From an uncultured Bacteroides sp. (GTDB taxonomy: Bacteria; Bacteroidota; Bacteroidia; Bacteroidales; Bacteroidaceae): 26,770 bases of DNA. The stretch covers positions 1-26,770 of the forward strand of contig CAUEFX010000063.1 in the NCBI GenBank assembly GCA_958477465.1, given 5' to 3'. Of the stretch, positions 7,268-14,408 are shown one piece after another (positions within the stretch are counted from its first letter, which is position 1; each line of letters starts with the position of its first letter). The notes beneath the pieces were generated by a model. It searched no databases, was not told the DNA's origin, and saw nothing but the letters and a program-made list of their open reading frames with translations. The position numbers and the translations under genes were made by a program.

Positions 7268-8758
7268 ATGTATCTATTAGGTTATGACATAGGTAGCTCG
7301 TCTGTAAAAGCGAGCTTGGTAAATGCAGAAACAGGCAAATGCGTATCATCGGCATTCTTCCCGAAAACCGAAGCGAATATTATAGCTGTTCATCCGGGAT
7401 GGGCCGAACAGGAGCCGGAAAATTGGTGGGAGAACCTCAAACTGTCCACTCAAGCCGTTATGGCGGAATCGGGAGTGGACGCTGCTGAAATCAAAGCAAT
7501 CGGTATCTCTTACCAAATGCACGGACTGGTCTGTGTAGACAAGAACCAAAAAGTGCTTCGTCCGGCTATCATCTGGTGTGATTCCCGTGCCGTTCCTTAC
7601 GGACAAAAAGCATTCGAAACCATAGGAGAGGAGCAATGCCTTTCGCATCTGTTGAACTCTCCGGGCAATTTCACTGCCTCCAAACTGGCATGGATCAAAG
7701 AAAACGAACCGGCTGTCTACGAACAGATATGCAAGATCATGCTTCCGGGCGATTACATTGCCATGAAATTGAGCGGAGACATCTGCACAACCGTAGAAGG
7801 ACTTTCGGAAGGCATATTCTGGGATTTCAAGAACAACCGGATTGCCGATTTTCTGATGAAATATTATGGTTTCGATGAATCACTGATCGCCGACATCAAA
7901 CCGACCTTCGCCGAGCAAGGACGTGTGAATGCTGCTGCGGCAAAAGAACTGGGATTGAAAGAAGGTACACCGATCACTTACCGTGCCGGTGACCAACCCA
8001 ATAATGCACTCTCACTGAATGTGTTCAATCCGGGAGAAATTGCATCGACCGCCGGAACTTCAGGAGTGGTATATGGTGTAAACGGTGAAGTGAACTATGA
8101 CCCGCAGTCGCGCGTCAATACCTTTGCCCACGTCAACCATAGCGCCGGACAAACCCGTTTGGGAGTACTGCTCTGCATCAACGGGACCGGTATCCTGAAT
8201 TCATGGATAAAACGCAATGTCGCTCCCGAAGGCATCTCTTATAATGACATGAACGTGCTCGCAGCAACAGCCCCCATCGGAAGTGCAGGAATTAGCATTC
8301 TGCCCTTTGGCAACGGTGCGGAACGTATGCTGTGCAATAAAGAAATAGGCTGTAGCATCCGTGGATTGGATTTTAATACCCACGGCAAGCATCATATCAT
8401 TCGTGCGGCACAAGAAGGAATCGTATTCTCCTTCAAGTACGGCATCGACATCATGGAACAAATGGGAATTCCCGTACAAAAGATTCATGCCGGACAGGCA
8501 AATATGTTTTTAAGCCCTATCTTCCGCACCACATTGGCTGGAGTGACGGGAGCTACTATCGAACTGTACGACACGGATGGTTCTGTGGGTGCCGCCAAAG
8601 GAGCAGGCATCGGGGCAGGTATCTATAAAGACAACAATGAAGCATTCGCCACTTTGGAGAAACTGGAAGTTATCGAACCGGATGCCGCCAGACAACAGGA
8701 ATATGCCGATGCCTATGAGCGTTGGAAATCCTGCCTTGAACAATCAATGAACAAATAA
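7268..8758 (+). CDS. xylB: Xylulokinase
   Basis: This cytosolic FGGY-family kinase (EC 2.7.1.17) phosphorylates D-xylulose to xylulose 5-phosphate, which enters the pentose phosphate pathway. Its 496 residues have the usual family length. Visible features are the N-terminal phosphate-binding loop DIGSSSVKASL (Asp7 on), the sugar-binding segments SYQMHGLV (about 81-88) and IIWCDSR (101-107), and the catalytic base in YRAGDQPNNAL (Asp242). STAGTSGVVYG and GAAKGAGIGAG belong to the ATP-binding half. Position between the regulator and xylose isomerase supports xylulose over other FGGY substrates such as ribulose or glycerol. No separate promoter is evident in the 72 bp before it. Confidence 0.96.
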   Translation: MYLLGYDIGSSSVKASLVNAETGKCVSSAFFPKTEANIIAVHPGWAEQEPENWWENLKLSTQAVMAESGVDAAEIKAIGISYQMHGLVCVDKNQKVLRPAIIWCDSRAVPYGQKAFETIGEEQCLSHLLNSPGNFTASKLAWIKENEPAVYEQICKIMLPGDYIAMKLSGDICTTVEGLSEGIFWDFKNNRIADFLMKYYGFDESLIADIKPTFAEQGRVNAAAAKELGLKEGTPITYRAGDQPNNALSLNVFNPGEIASTAGTSGVVYGVNGEVNYDPQSRVNTFAHVNHSAGQTRLGVLLCINGTGILNSWIKRNVAPEGISYNDMNVLAATAPIGSAGISILPFGNGAERMLCNKEIGCSIRGLDFNTHGKHHIIRAAQEGIVFSFKYGIDIMEQMGIPVQKIHAGQANMFLSPIFRTTLAGVTGATIELYDTDGSVGAAKGAGIGAGIYKDNNEAFATLEKLEVIEPDAARQQEYADAYERWKSCLEQSMNK

Positions 8759-8834
8759 TTTAAATAAATAAAGTATAAACCCTGTGTGTGAGCAGCTTGT
8801 CAGAGCAATCTCACCGCATAAATCAATTATTATT

Positions 8835-10151
8835 ATGGCAACAAAAGAGTATTTTCCCGGAATAGGAAAGATTAAATTTGAAGGTAAAGATAGTAAGAAC
8901 CCGATGGCATTCCGTTACTACGATGCCGAGAAAGTGATCAATGGTAAAAAGATGAAAGACTGGTTGAAGTTTGCCATGGCATGGTGGCACACTCTCTGTG
9001 CTGAAGGCGGTGACCAGTTTGGAGGTGGTACCAAACAATTCCCCTGGAACGGTGACAGCAATCCTGTACAAGCAGCAAAAAACAAAATGGATGCCGGTTT
9101 CGAATTCATGCAGAAAATGGGTATCGAATATTATTGCTTCCATGATGTAGACTTGGTGGCTGAAGCCGGTACAATTGAAGAATACGAAGCCAACCTGAAA
9201 GAAATCGTTGCTTATGCCAAGCAGAAACAGGCAGAAACAGGAATCAAACTGTTGTGGGGTACAGCCAACGTATTCGGTCATGCACGCTATATGAACGGTG
9301 CTGCAACCAATCCCGATTTCGATGTAGTGGCACGCGCTGCTGTTCAGATCAAAAATGCAATCGATGCAACCATCGAACTGGGCGGCTCTAACTATGTATT
9401 CTGGGGAGGACGCGAAGGATATATGTCATTGCTGAATACAGACCAGAAACGTGAGAAAGAACACTTGGCACAGATGCTGACTATCGCCCGCGATTATGCC
9501 CGTGCCCGTGGTTTCAAAGGTACGTTCCTCGTTGAACCGAAACCGATGGAGCCGACTAAACACCAGTATGACGTAGATACAGAAACCGTTATCGGCTTCC
9601 TGAAAGCTCACGGACTGGACAAAGACTTCAAAGTGAACATTGAAGTAAACCATGCTACATTGGCAGGCCATACTTTCGAACACGAACTGGCTGTAGCAGT
9701 AGACAACGGTATGCTGGGTTCTATCGACGCCAACCGCGGTGACTATCAGAATGGTTGGGATACAGACCAGTTCCCCATCGACAACTACGAACTGACACAG
9801 GCTATGATGCAGATTATCCGCAACGGCGGATTGGGTAACGGTGGTACAAATTTCGATGCCAAGACTCGTCGCAACTCTACCGATCTAGAAGACATCTTCA
9901 TTGCCCACATCTCCGGTATGGATGCAATGGCACGTGCACTTGAAAGTACAGCCAATCTGCTGAACGAATCTCCGTATAAGAAGATGCTGGCCGACCGCTA
10001 CGCTTCATTCGATGGCGGTAAGGGTAAGGAATTCGAAGAGGGTAAATTGTCTCTGGAAGACTTGGTAGCTTATGCCAAGGCAAACGGCGAACCGAAACAG
10101 ACCAGTGGCAAGCAGGAATTGTATGAAGCAATCGTAAATATGTATTGTTAG
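8835..10151 (+). CDS. xylA: Xylose isomerase
   Basis: This enzyme interconverts D-xylose and D-xylulose (EC 5.3.1.5) with two divalent metal ions. I choose ATG 8835 (MATKEYFPGI), which gives 438 residues, the standard length of class II isomerases. The frame is open upstream to a GTG at 8784, but that extension (MCEQLVRAISP) has no homology to the family. Key residues are visible: His103 and Asp106 in FHDVD, Glu234 and Lys236 in VEPKPMEPTKHQYD, Glu270 and His273 in NIEVNHATLAGH, Asp298 in SIDANRGD, and Asp309/Asp311 in GWDTDQFP. These spacings fit the metal- and substrate-binding set of class II enzymes. It sits 76 bp after xylB and 33 bp before the symporter. Confidence 0.97.
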   Translation: MATKEYFPGIGKIKFEGKDSKNPMAFRYYDAEKVINGKKMKDWLKFAMAWWHTLCAEGGDQFGGGTKQFPWNGDSNPVQAAKNKMDAGFEFMQKMGIEYYCFHDVDLVAEAGTIEEYEANLKEIVAYAKQKQAETGIKLLWGTANVFGHARYMNGAATNPDFDVVARAAVQIKNAIDATIELGGSNYVFWGGREGYMSLLNTDQKREKEHLAQMLTIARDYARARGFKGTFLVEPKPMEPTKHQYDVDTETVIGFLKAHGLDKDFKVNIEVNHATLAGHTFEHELAVAVDNGMLGSIDANRGDYQNGWDTDQFPIDNYELTQAMMQIIRNGGLGNGGTNFDAKTRRNSTDLEDIFIAHISGMDAMARALESTANLLNESPYKKMLADRYASFDGGKGKEFEEGKLSLEDLVAYAKANGEPKQTSGKQELYEAIVNMYC

Positions 10152-10184
10152 TGGTCTCTTATCACTAACCCTAATCTTATTATC

Positions 10185-11639
10185 ATGACAAATACAGACA
10201 ACGGTAGTAGACTCTACCTGTATTCCATAACATCTGTAGCCATTCTGGGGGGATTACTGTTCGGTTACGACACCGCAGTAATCTCCGGTGCGGAGAAAGG
10301 GCTCGAAGCCTTCTTTCTTACGGCAACCGATTTCCAGTATGACAAGGTTATGCACGGCATCACTTCTTCGAGTGCTCTGATAGGCTGTGTCCTTGGTGGA
10401 GCGCTTTCCGGAATTTTTGCTTCCCGTATGGGACGCCGCAATTCATTGCGGTTGGCTGCTGTACTTTTCTTTCTTTCAGCATTGGGCTCTTATTATCCGG
10501 AATTTCTGTTCTTCGAATATGGAAAAGCCGATATGAATCTGCTCATTGCATTCAACCTGTATCGAGTGCTCGGAGGTATCGGAGTAGGACTTGCTTCGGC
10601 AGTTTGTCCGATGTATATTGCGGAGATTGCACCCTCCAACATCCGTGGGACGTTGGTTTCGTGCAACCAGTTTGCCATTATCTTCGGTATGCTGGTGGTA
10701 TACTTCGTGAACTACATGATCTTGGGCGACCATCAGAATCCGATTATCGACAAAGATGTCGCTACGGGTATCCTCACTGTCAATGCCGCATCAGATATGT
10801 GGTCGGTATATGAGGGTTGGCGCTATATGTTCGGTTCCGAAGCCTTTCCGGCTGCCATGTTCGGTTTGTTGCTGTTTTTCGTTCCTAAGACTCCCCGTTA
10901 TCTGGTGATGATCGATCAGGATCAGAAGGCCTACTCTATATTGGAGAAAGTAAACGGCACGGTAAAAGCAAAAGAGATTCTGGCAGAAATCAAAGCTACT
11001 TCTCAGGAAAGAACAGAGAAGCTGTTTACTTATGGTGTGACAGTCATTGTAATCGGCATCTTGCTTTCTGTATTCCAGCAAGCCATCGGCATCAATGCCG
11101 TACTTTATTATGCTCCGCGTATCTTCGAAAATGCCGGTGCCGAAGGCGGCGGTATGATGCAGACAGTAATCATGGGCATAGTAAATATCGTCTTTACGCT
11201 GGTTGCCATCTTTACAGTTGACAAGTTCGGCCGTAAGCCGCTATTGATTATCGGCTCCATCGGTATGGCTGCCGGCGCCTTTGCCGTTGCTTTATGCGAC
11301 AGTATGGCCATAAAGGGCATCTTTCCGGTATTGTCGGTTATCGTTTACGCAGCATTCTTTATGATGTCGTGGGGACCGATCTGCTGGGTACTTATTGCAG
11401 AGATATTCCCGAATACGATTCGTGGAAAAGCGGTTGCTATCGCCGTGGCATTCCAGTGGATATTCAATTACATTGTATCTTCCACGTTCCCGGCACTCTA
11501 CGATTTCAGCCCGATGTTTGCATACAGCCTTTACGGAATCATCTGTGTCATTGCCGCTATCTTTGTATGGCGTTGGGTACCGGAAACCAAAGGCAAAACA
11601 CTGGAAGATATGAGTAATCTTTGGAAAAGAAGAAAATAG
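10185..11639 (+). CDS. xylE: D-xylose:H+ symporter (MFS sugar porter family)
   Basis: This 484-residue, 12-helix inner-membrane sugar porter supplies xylose to the isomerase and kinase encoded just upstream. Family signatures are clear: GGLLFGYDTAVISGAEKG in TM1, GRRNSLRLAA in the first cytoplasmic loop, RVLGGIGVGLASAVCPMYIAEIAP before TM5, QQAIGINAVLYYAPRIFENA in TM7, GRKPLLIIGS between TM8 and TM9, and PETKGKTLEDM at the C-terminus. This set resembles XylE/GLUT-type porters. The periplasmic loop between TM1 and TM2 is long, as in XylE. It is called xylT in some Bacteroides annotations. Xylose specificity comes from operon context and family resemblance. Transcription probably ends at the hairpin starting at 11674. 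Confidence 0.92.
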   Translation: MTNTDNGSRLYLYSITSVAILGGLLFGYDTAVISGAEKGLEAFFLTATDFQYDKVMHGITSSSALIGCVLGGALSGIFASRMGRRNSLRLAAVLFFLSALGSYYPEFLFFEYGKADMNLLIAFNLYRVLGGIGVGLASAVCPMYIAEIAPSNIRGTLVSCNQFAIIFGMLVVYFVNYMILGDHQNPIIDKDVATGILTVNAASDMWSVYEGWRYMFGSEAFPAAMFGLLLFFVPKTPRYLVMIDQDQKAYSILEKVNGTVKAKEILAEIKATSQERTEKLFTYGVTVIVIGILLSVFQQAIGINAVLYYAPRIFENAGAEGGGMMQTVIMGIVNIVFTLVAIFTVDKFGRKPLLIIGSIGMAAGAFAVALCDSMAIKGIFPVLSVIVYAAFFMMSWGPICWVLIAEIFPNTIRGKAVAIAVAFQWIFNYIVSSTFPALYDFSPMFAYSLYGIICVIAAIFVWRWVPETKGKTLEDMSNLWKRRK

Positions 11640-11673
11640 AATATCCAGTACGCCGTCATATTAAACTTAGAGA

Positions 11674-11707
11674 TCACCCCTGCTATAGCCATCTGTAACA
11701 GGGGTGA
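11674..11707. repeat. Palindromic repeat, copy 1 (probable terminator of the xylose operon)
   Basis: TCACCCCTGCTATAG (11674-11688) pairs with CTGTAACAGGGGTGA (11693-11707) around the four-base loop CCAT, with one C/A mismatch and one G-U pair. It begins 35 bp past the symporter stop. It shares sequence with copies at 13471-13514 and 25885-25975, including a plus-strand flank resembling AATAAGAAGGTTC. The lack of a good T run makes terminator function likely but not certain. Confidence 0.75.
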
Positions 11708-11822
11708 CTTGTTAATAAGAAGGTTCCGTTACCACTTTCACCATTTCGTTCGTAAACAATACGCAAACACGACAAAAAAATAAAAGCCCTGTTCTTTTAA
11801 AACAACTTATACGAATAAACTT

Positions 11823-11830
11823 TACCTTTG
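11823..11830 (+). promoter_or_regulatory. Promoter -7 element of the GNAT-nitrilase gene
   Basis: TACCTTTG, followed by C, matches the Bacteroides -7 consensus exactly. It ends 30 bases before the ATG at 11861. No clean TTTG is seen at the -33 position, which is AT-rich (TTCTTTTAAA). Its presence argues against the in-frame TTG at 11828 as the translation start. Confidence 0.6.
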
Positions 11831-11860
11831 CAGCATCTTTTTAAAAATAGTCTTATTATT

Positions 11861-13393
11861 ATGGAGTCTCTTAAAATTAATAAAGTACAAATTCGAAATC
11901 TGCAAATAGAAGATTATGCTCAACTCTCTCAATCGTTCAAGCGTGTATATTCTGACGGAAGTGATGTATTCTGGACACATAAACAAATAGAAAAACTAAT
12001 CGAAATCTTCCCCGAAGGCCAGATTGTGACAGTGGTTGATGAAAAGATAGTGGGCTGTGCACTTTCTATCATCGTTGATTATGACAAAGTAAAAAACGAC
12101 CATACTTACGCGCAAGTGACCGGTAAGGAAACTTTCAACACACACAATCCCGACGGCAACATCCTTTATGGTATTGAAGTGTTTATCCATCCCGATTATC
12201 GGGGATTGCGGCTGGCACGCCGTATGTACGAGTACCGTAAGGAACTGTGCGAAACGTTGAATCTGAAAGCCATCATGTTCGGCGGACGCATTCCGAACTA
12301 TCACAAATATGCCGACAAAATGCGGCCGAAAGAATACATCGACAAGGTGCGTCAAAAAGAGATATACGACCCCGTACTTACGTTCCAGTTATCCAACGAC
12401 TTCCATGTACGCAAAGTCATGAAGAATTATCTGCCGAACGATGAGGAATCCAAACACTTTGCTTGTCTTTTGCAATGGGACAATATCTATTACCAGGCTC
12501 CTACGCAAGAGTATATATCCCCCAAAACGACCGTTCGGGTTGGGCTTGTACAATGGCAGATGCGGAGTTATAGCAGCCTGGACGACCTGTTCGAACAAGT
12601 GGAGTTTTTTGTAGATTCCGTATCTGACTATAAAAGTGACTTTGTATTGTTCCCGGAGTATTTCAATGCACCGTTAATGGCAAGGTTTAATGATCAGGGT
12701 GAATCACAAGCCATCCGCGGATTGGCCGAATATACTCAGGAAATACGTGAACGGTTTATCAAATTGGCAATCAGCTATAACATCAATATTATCACCGGTA
12801 GCATGCCGTTAATCAAGGAAGACGGATTGCTCTATAACGTAGGATATCTCTGCCGCCGCGACGGTAGCTATGAAATGTATGAAAAGGTACATGTGACTCC
12901 CGATGAGATGAAAAGTTGGGGATTGAGCGGTGGTAAAATGTTACGGACATTCGATACGGATTGTGCCAAAATAGGTGTATTGATCTGTTATGATGTAGAA
13001 TTTCCGGAGTTGTCTCGCCTGATGGCCGATCAAGGAATGCAAATATTATTCGTTCCTTTCCTTACCGATACGCAGAATGCCTATTCACGTGTCCGGGTTT
13101 GCGCACAGGCCCGTGCCATAGAAAACGAATGCTTCGTGGTTATCGCCGGCAGTGTGGGCAACCTGCCGAGGGTTCACAACATGGATATCCAGTATGCGCA
13201 ATCAGGAGTCTTCACTCCTTGCGACTTTGCCTTCCCGACGGATGGAAAACGCGCTGAAGCAACACCAAATACCGAGATGATTCTTGTTTCGGACGTAGAC
13301 CTCGACTTGCTGAACGAGCTGCATACATACGGTAGCGTACGCAATTTGAAAGATCGGAGAAACGATTTGTACGAAGTACGGTTCAAGAAATAA
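11861..13393 (+). CDS. GNAT acetyltransferase / carbon-nitrogen hydrolase (nitrilase) fusion
   Basis: This is a 510-residue two-domain protein. Residues about 1-215 form a GNAT N-acetyltransferase-like domain (NLQIEDYAQLSQSF, then GIEVFIHPDYRGLRLARRMY as the acetyl-CoA-binding region). Residues about 225-510 form a nitrilase-superfamily domain with a complete catalytic triad: Glu266 in LFPEYF, Lys342 in YEKVHVTPDE and Cys376 in LICYDVEFPE. The nitrilase half would cleave a C-N amide bond. The GNAT half would modify an amine or bind acyl-CoA. The fusion is a known but uncharacterised architecture, and the substrate is unknown. ATG 11861 is chosen because the longer in-frame start lies inside the promoter. 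The gene appears to be monocistronic, bounded by hairpins on both sides. Confidence 0.9.
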   Translation: MESLKINKVQIRNLQIEDYAQLSQSFKRVYSDGSDVFWTHKQIEKLIEIFPEGQIVTVVDEKIVGCALSIIVDYDKVKNDHTYAQVTGKETFNTHNPDGNILYGIEVFIHPDYRGLRLARRMYEYRKELCETLNLKAIMFGGRIPNYHKYADKMRPKEYIDKVRQKEIYDPVLTFQLSNDFHVRKVMKNYLPNDEESKHFACLLQWDNIYYQAPTQEYISPKTTVRVGLVQWQMRSYSSLDDLFEQVEFFVDSVSDYKSDFVLFPEYFNAPLMARFNDQGESQAIRGLAEYTQEIRERFIKLAISYNINIITGSMPLIKEDGLLYNVGYLCRRDGSYEMYEKVHVTPDEMKSWGLSGGKMLRTFDTDCAKIGVLICYDVEFPELSRLMADQGMQILFVPFLTDTQNAYSRVRVCAQARAIENECFVVIAGSVGNLPRVHNMDIQYAQSGVFTPCDFAFPTDGKRAEATPNTEMILVSDVDLDLLNELHTYGSVRNLKDRRNDLYEVRFKK

Positions 13394-13448
13394 CGACCCT
13401 TTCTGAAATACCTGAGATGGTAACCGATCTCCCGAAAAATAAAGTGAG

Positions 13449-13539
13449 GGTATCAAAATACGCAAGACTTAGAAATCACCTCTGTTGCAGGTATCTGTAG
13501 CAGAGGTGATTTCTTTTTTGAGAAGGACATTCTGATACC
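13449..13539. repeat. Palindromic repeat, copy 2, with strong terminator core
   Basis: The core stem pairs AGAAATCACCTCTGTTGCAG (13471-13490) with CTGTAGCAGAGGTGATTTCT (13495-13514). That is 20 consecutive pairs including two G-U, around the loop GTAT, and the run TTTTTT ends at 13519. It is an excellent intrinsic terminator 78 bp past the fusion gene. An outer inverted repeat GGTATCA (13449-13455) / TGATACC (13533-13539) extends the symmetry to about 91 bp. This makes it more element-like than an ordinary terminator. It is related to the copies at 11674 and 25885. Confidence 0.8.
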
Positions 13540-13692
13540 TTCCGTTTTTTTGCTACGAGAGGTTTTCGGCCGATTGCAGCCCTTTTTTATCCGGTCTATC
13601 GAAAAGCTATAATAAATACGAATAGGCTGATATAATTCTTCTATACCTCGGTTTTTACTAACAGACCCTTTGACTAAAAAACTCCAAATAGA

Positions 13693-13733
13693 GAAAAAAG
13701 TGCATAAATGAATGAATAAAATGCACTTTTTTC
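13693..13733. terminator. Bidirectional terminator-like hairpin
   Basis: GAAAAAAGTGCAT (13693-13705) and ATGCACTTTTTTC (13721-13733) are perfect reverse complements with a 15-base loop. The A run on one side and T run on the other would serve as the U tract in either direction. No gene ends nearby (the fusion gene ends 300 bp upstream), so it may terminate an unannotated transcript or back up the first terminator. Confidence 0.5.
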
Positions 13734-13768
13734 TGCATATTTCTATGAAAAAAGGAATGAATATGCAG
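13733..13768. repeat. 8-bp inverted repeat adjoining the preceding hairpin
   Basis: CTGCATAT (13733-13740) and ATATGCAG (13761-13768) are perfect reverse complements with a 20-base loop. The left arm shares its first base with the previous hairpin. The function is unknown. Confidence 0.45.
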
Positions 13769-13814
13769 TTTTGGCCGACATGTTAATGTACTTTTCCCCG
13801 GTGAAAAGCTTCAG

Positions 13815-13851
13815 TTTCTCGTAGAGGAACGGGTCGTTCCTCTACGAGAAA
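13815..13851. repeat. Perfect 17-bp hairpin with triplet loop
   Basis: TTTCTCGTAGAGGAACG (13815-13831) and CGTTCCTCTACGAGAAA (13835-13851) pair without a mismatch around GGT. The distal part recurs as a direct repeat: CTCTACGAGAAACCAT at 13840-13855 and CTCTACGGGAAAACCAT at 13862-13878. No T run follows, so it is not a standard terminator. A structured RNA, a protein-binding palindrome or a repeat remnant are all possible. Confidence 0.6.
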
Positions 13852-14241
13852 CCATAAGAGTCTCTACGGGAAAACCATGTTTTGCCTTGTCGTTGGGGCT
13901 TTTTACGCTGGAAGCAGGTAGAATTCAGACTGATTTGGAATAGAATAAAGAATAATGCGTATGTGTTTTTGAGATAATTTGCAAGCAAAATATGGATGCG
14001 GTAGTCTTTTCAATAGCAATTCGGCCATTTTGGTGTCTTTTAGGAATATCCAATATGAAAATGCAGACGTTTTTTTGTATCAGCCCTACTTTCCGCTTCA
14101 ATAAAGAGATTCTGCGTTAATTGAAATGTCATATTGACATTTTGTAAAAGCACTCCTGTCTTTCGGGGAGTTCCGACCGTGTACTTTTATAACAGCATCC
14201 GCCTCTGTTGCAATCAAACGACCGTTCCCTTTTTCCCTAAC

Positions 14242-14268
14242 CGCCTTTCATTACATAAAGGCGTTTTA
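14242..14268 (+). terminator. Weak terminator-like hairpin upstream of ileS
   Basis: CGCCTTT (14242-14248) pairs with AAAGGCG (14257-14263) around an eight-base loop and is followed by TTTT. It ends about 45 bp before the ileS -33 element, so it would end a transcript arriving from upstream. Confidence 0.4.
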
Positions 14269-14312
14269 AATGAAAGAGCCATGTCGGCCGATTGAAATTA
14301 AAAAGTCTTTTC

Positions 14313-14343
14313 TTGTATGAAAACGAATGTTTTTGTACATTTG
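14313..14343 (+). promoter_or_regulatory. ileS promoter (Bacteroides type)
   Basis: The -33 TTG (14313-14315) and the -7 TACATTTG (14336-14343) are separated by 20 bases, matching the Bacteroides housekeeping sigma consensus. Transcription would begin near 14350, about 60 bases before the ileS ATG. Confidence 0.8.
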
Positions 14344-14408
14344 CACCCTTAAAATAAGGAGGGTACCTCCAATTTTAATTGTAAAACAGTAAAAATCGAG
14401 ATATAGTC

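Larger units (their letters stand above)
13394..14408. other. 1-kb non-coding, hairpin-rich region upstream of ileS
   Basis: No convincing gene lies here on either strand. The region contains repeat copy 2 (13449-13539), a 13-bp hairpin with flanking A and T runs (13693-13733), an adjoining 8-bp inverted repeat (13733-13768), a perfect 17-bp hairpin (13815-13851) followed by a partial direct repeat, a weak GCCTT/GGGGC hairpin with TTTTT near 13883-13905, a 7-bp inverted repeat AAATGTC/GACATTT (14124-14142), a CGCCTTT/AAAGGCG hairpin (14242-14263) and the ileS promoter (14313-14343). One or more small RNAs could be encoded, but I cannot place a promoter for any. Confidence 0.75.

Noticed and set aside
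8784..8834. N-terminal extension of xylose isomerase from GTG 8784
   Set aside because: The added residues do not resemble any xylose isomerase N-terminus. ATG 8835 gives the exact family length.
11674..13539. The related hairpins as integron attC sites or a CRISPR-like array
   Set aside because: There are only three copies, far apart, with no regular spacing, no integrase or cas gene, and full genes between them.
14124..14408. T-box or other tRNA-sensing leader before ileS
   Set aside because: The predicted transcript start near 14350 leaves only about 60 bases of leader, too short. T-boxes are also not expected in Bacteroidetes, and no T-box sequence was seen.
13394..14408. tRNA or rRNA gene in the large gap
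   Set aside because: No cloverleaf, TTCAA-type T-loop or rRNA-like conserved segment was found when reading both strands.
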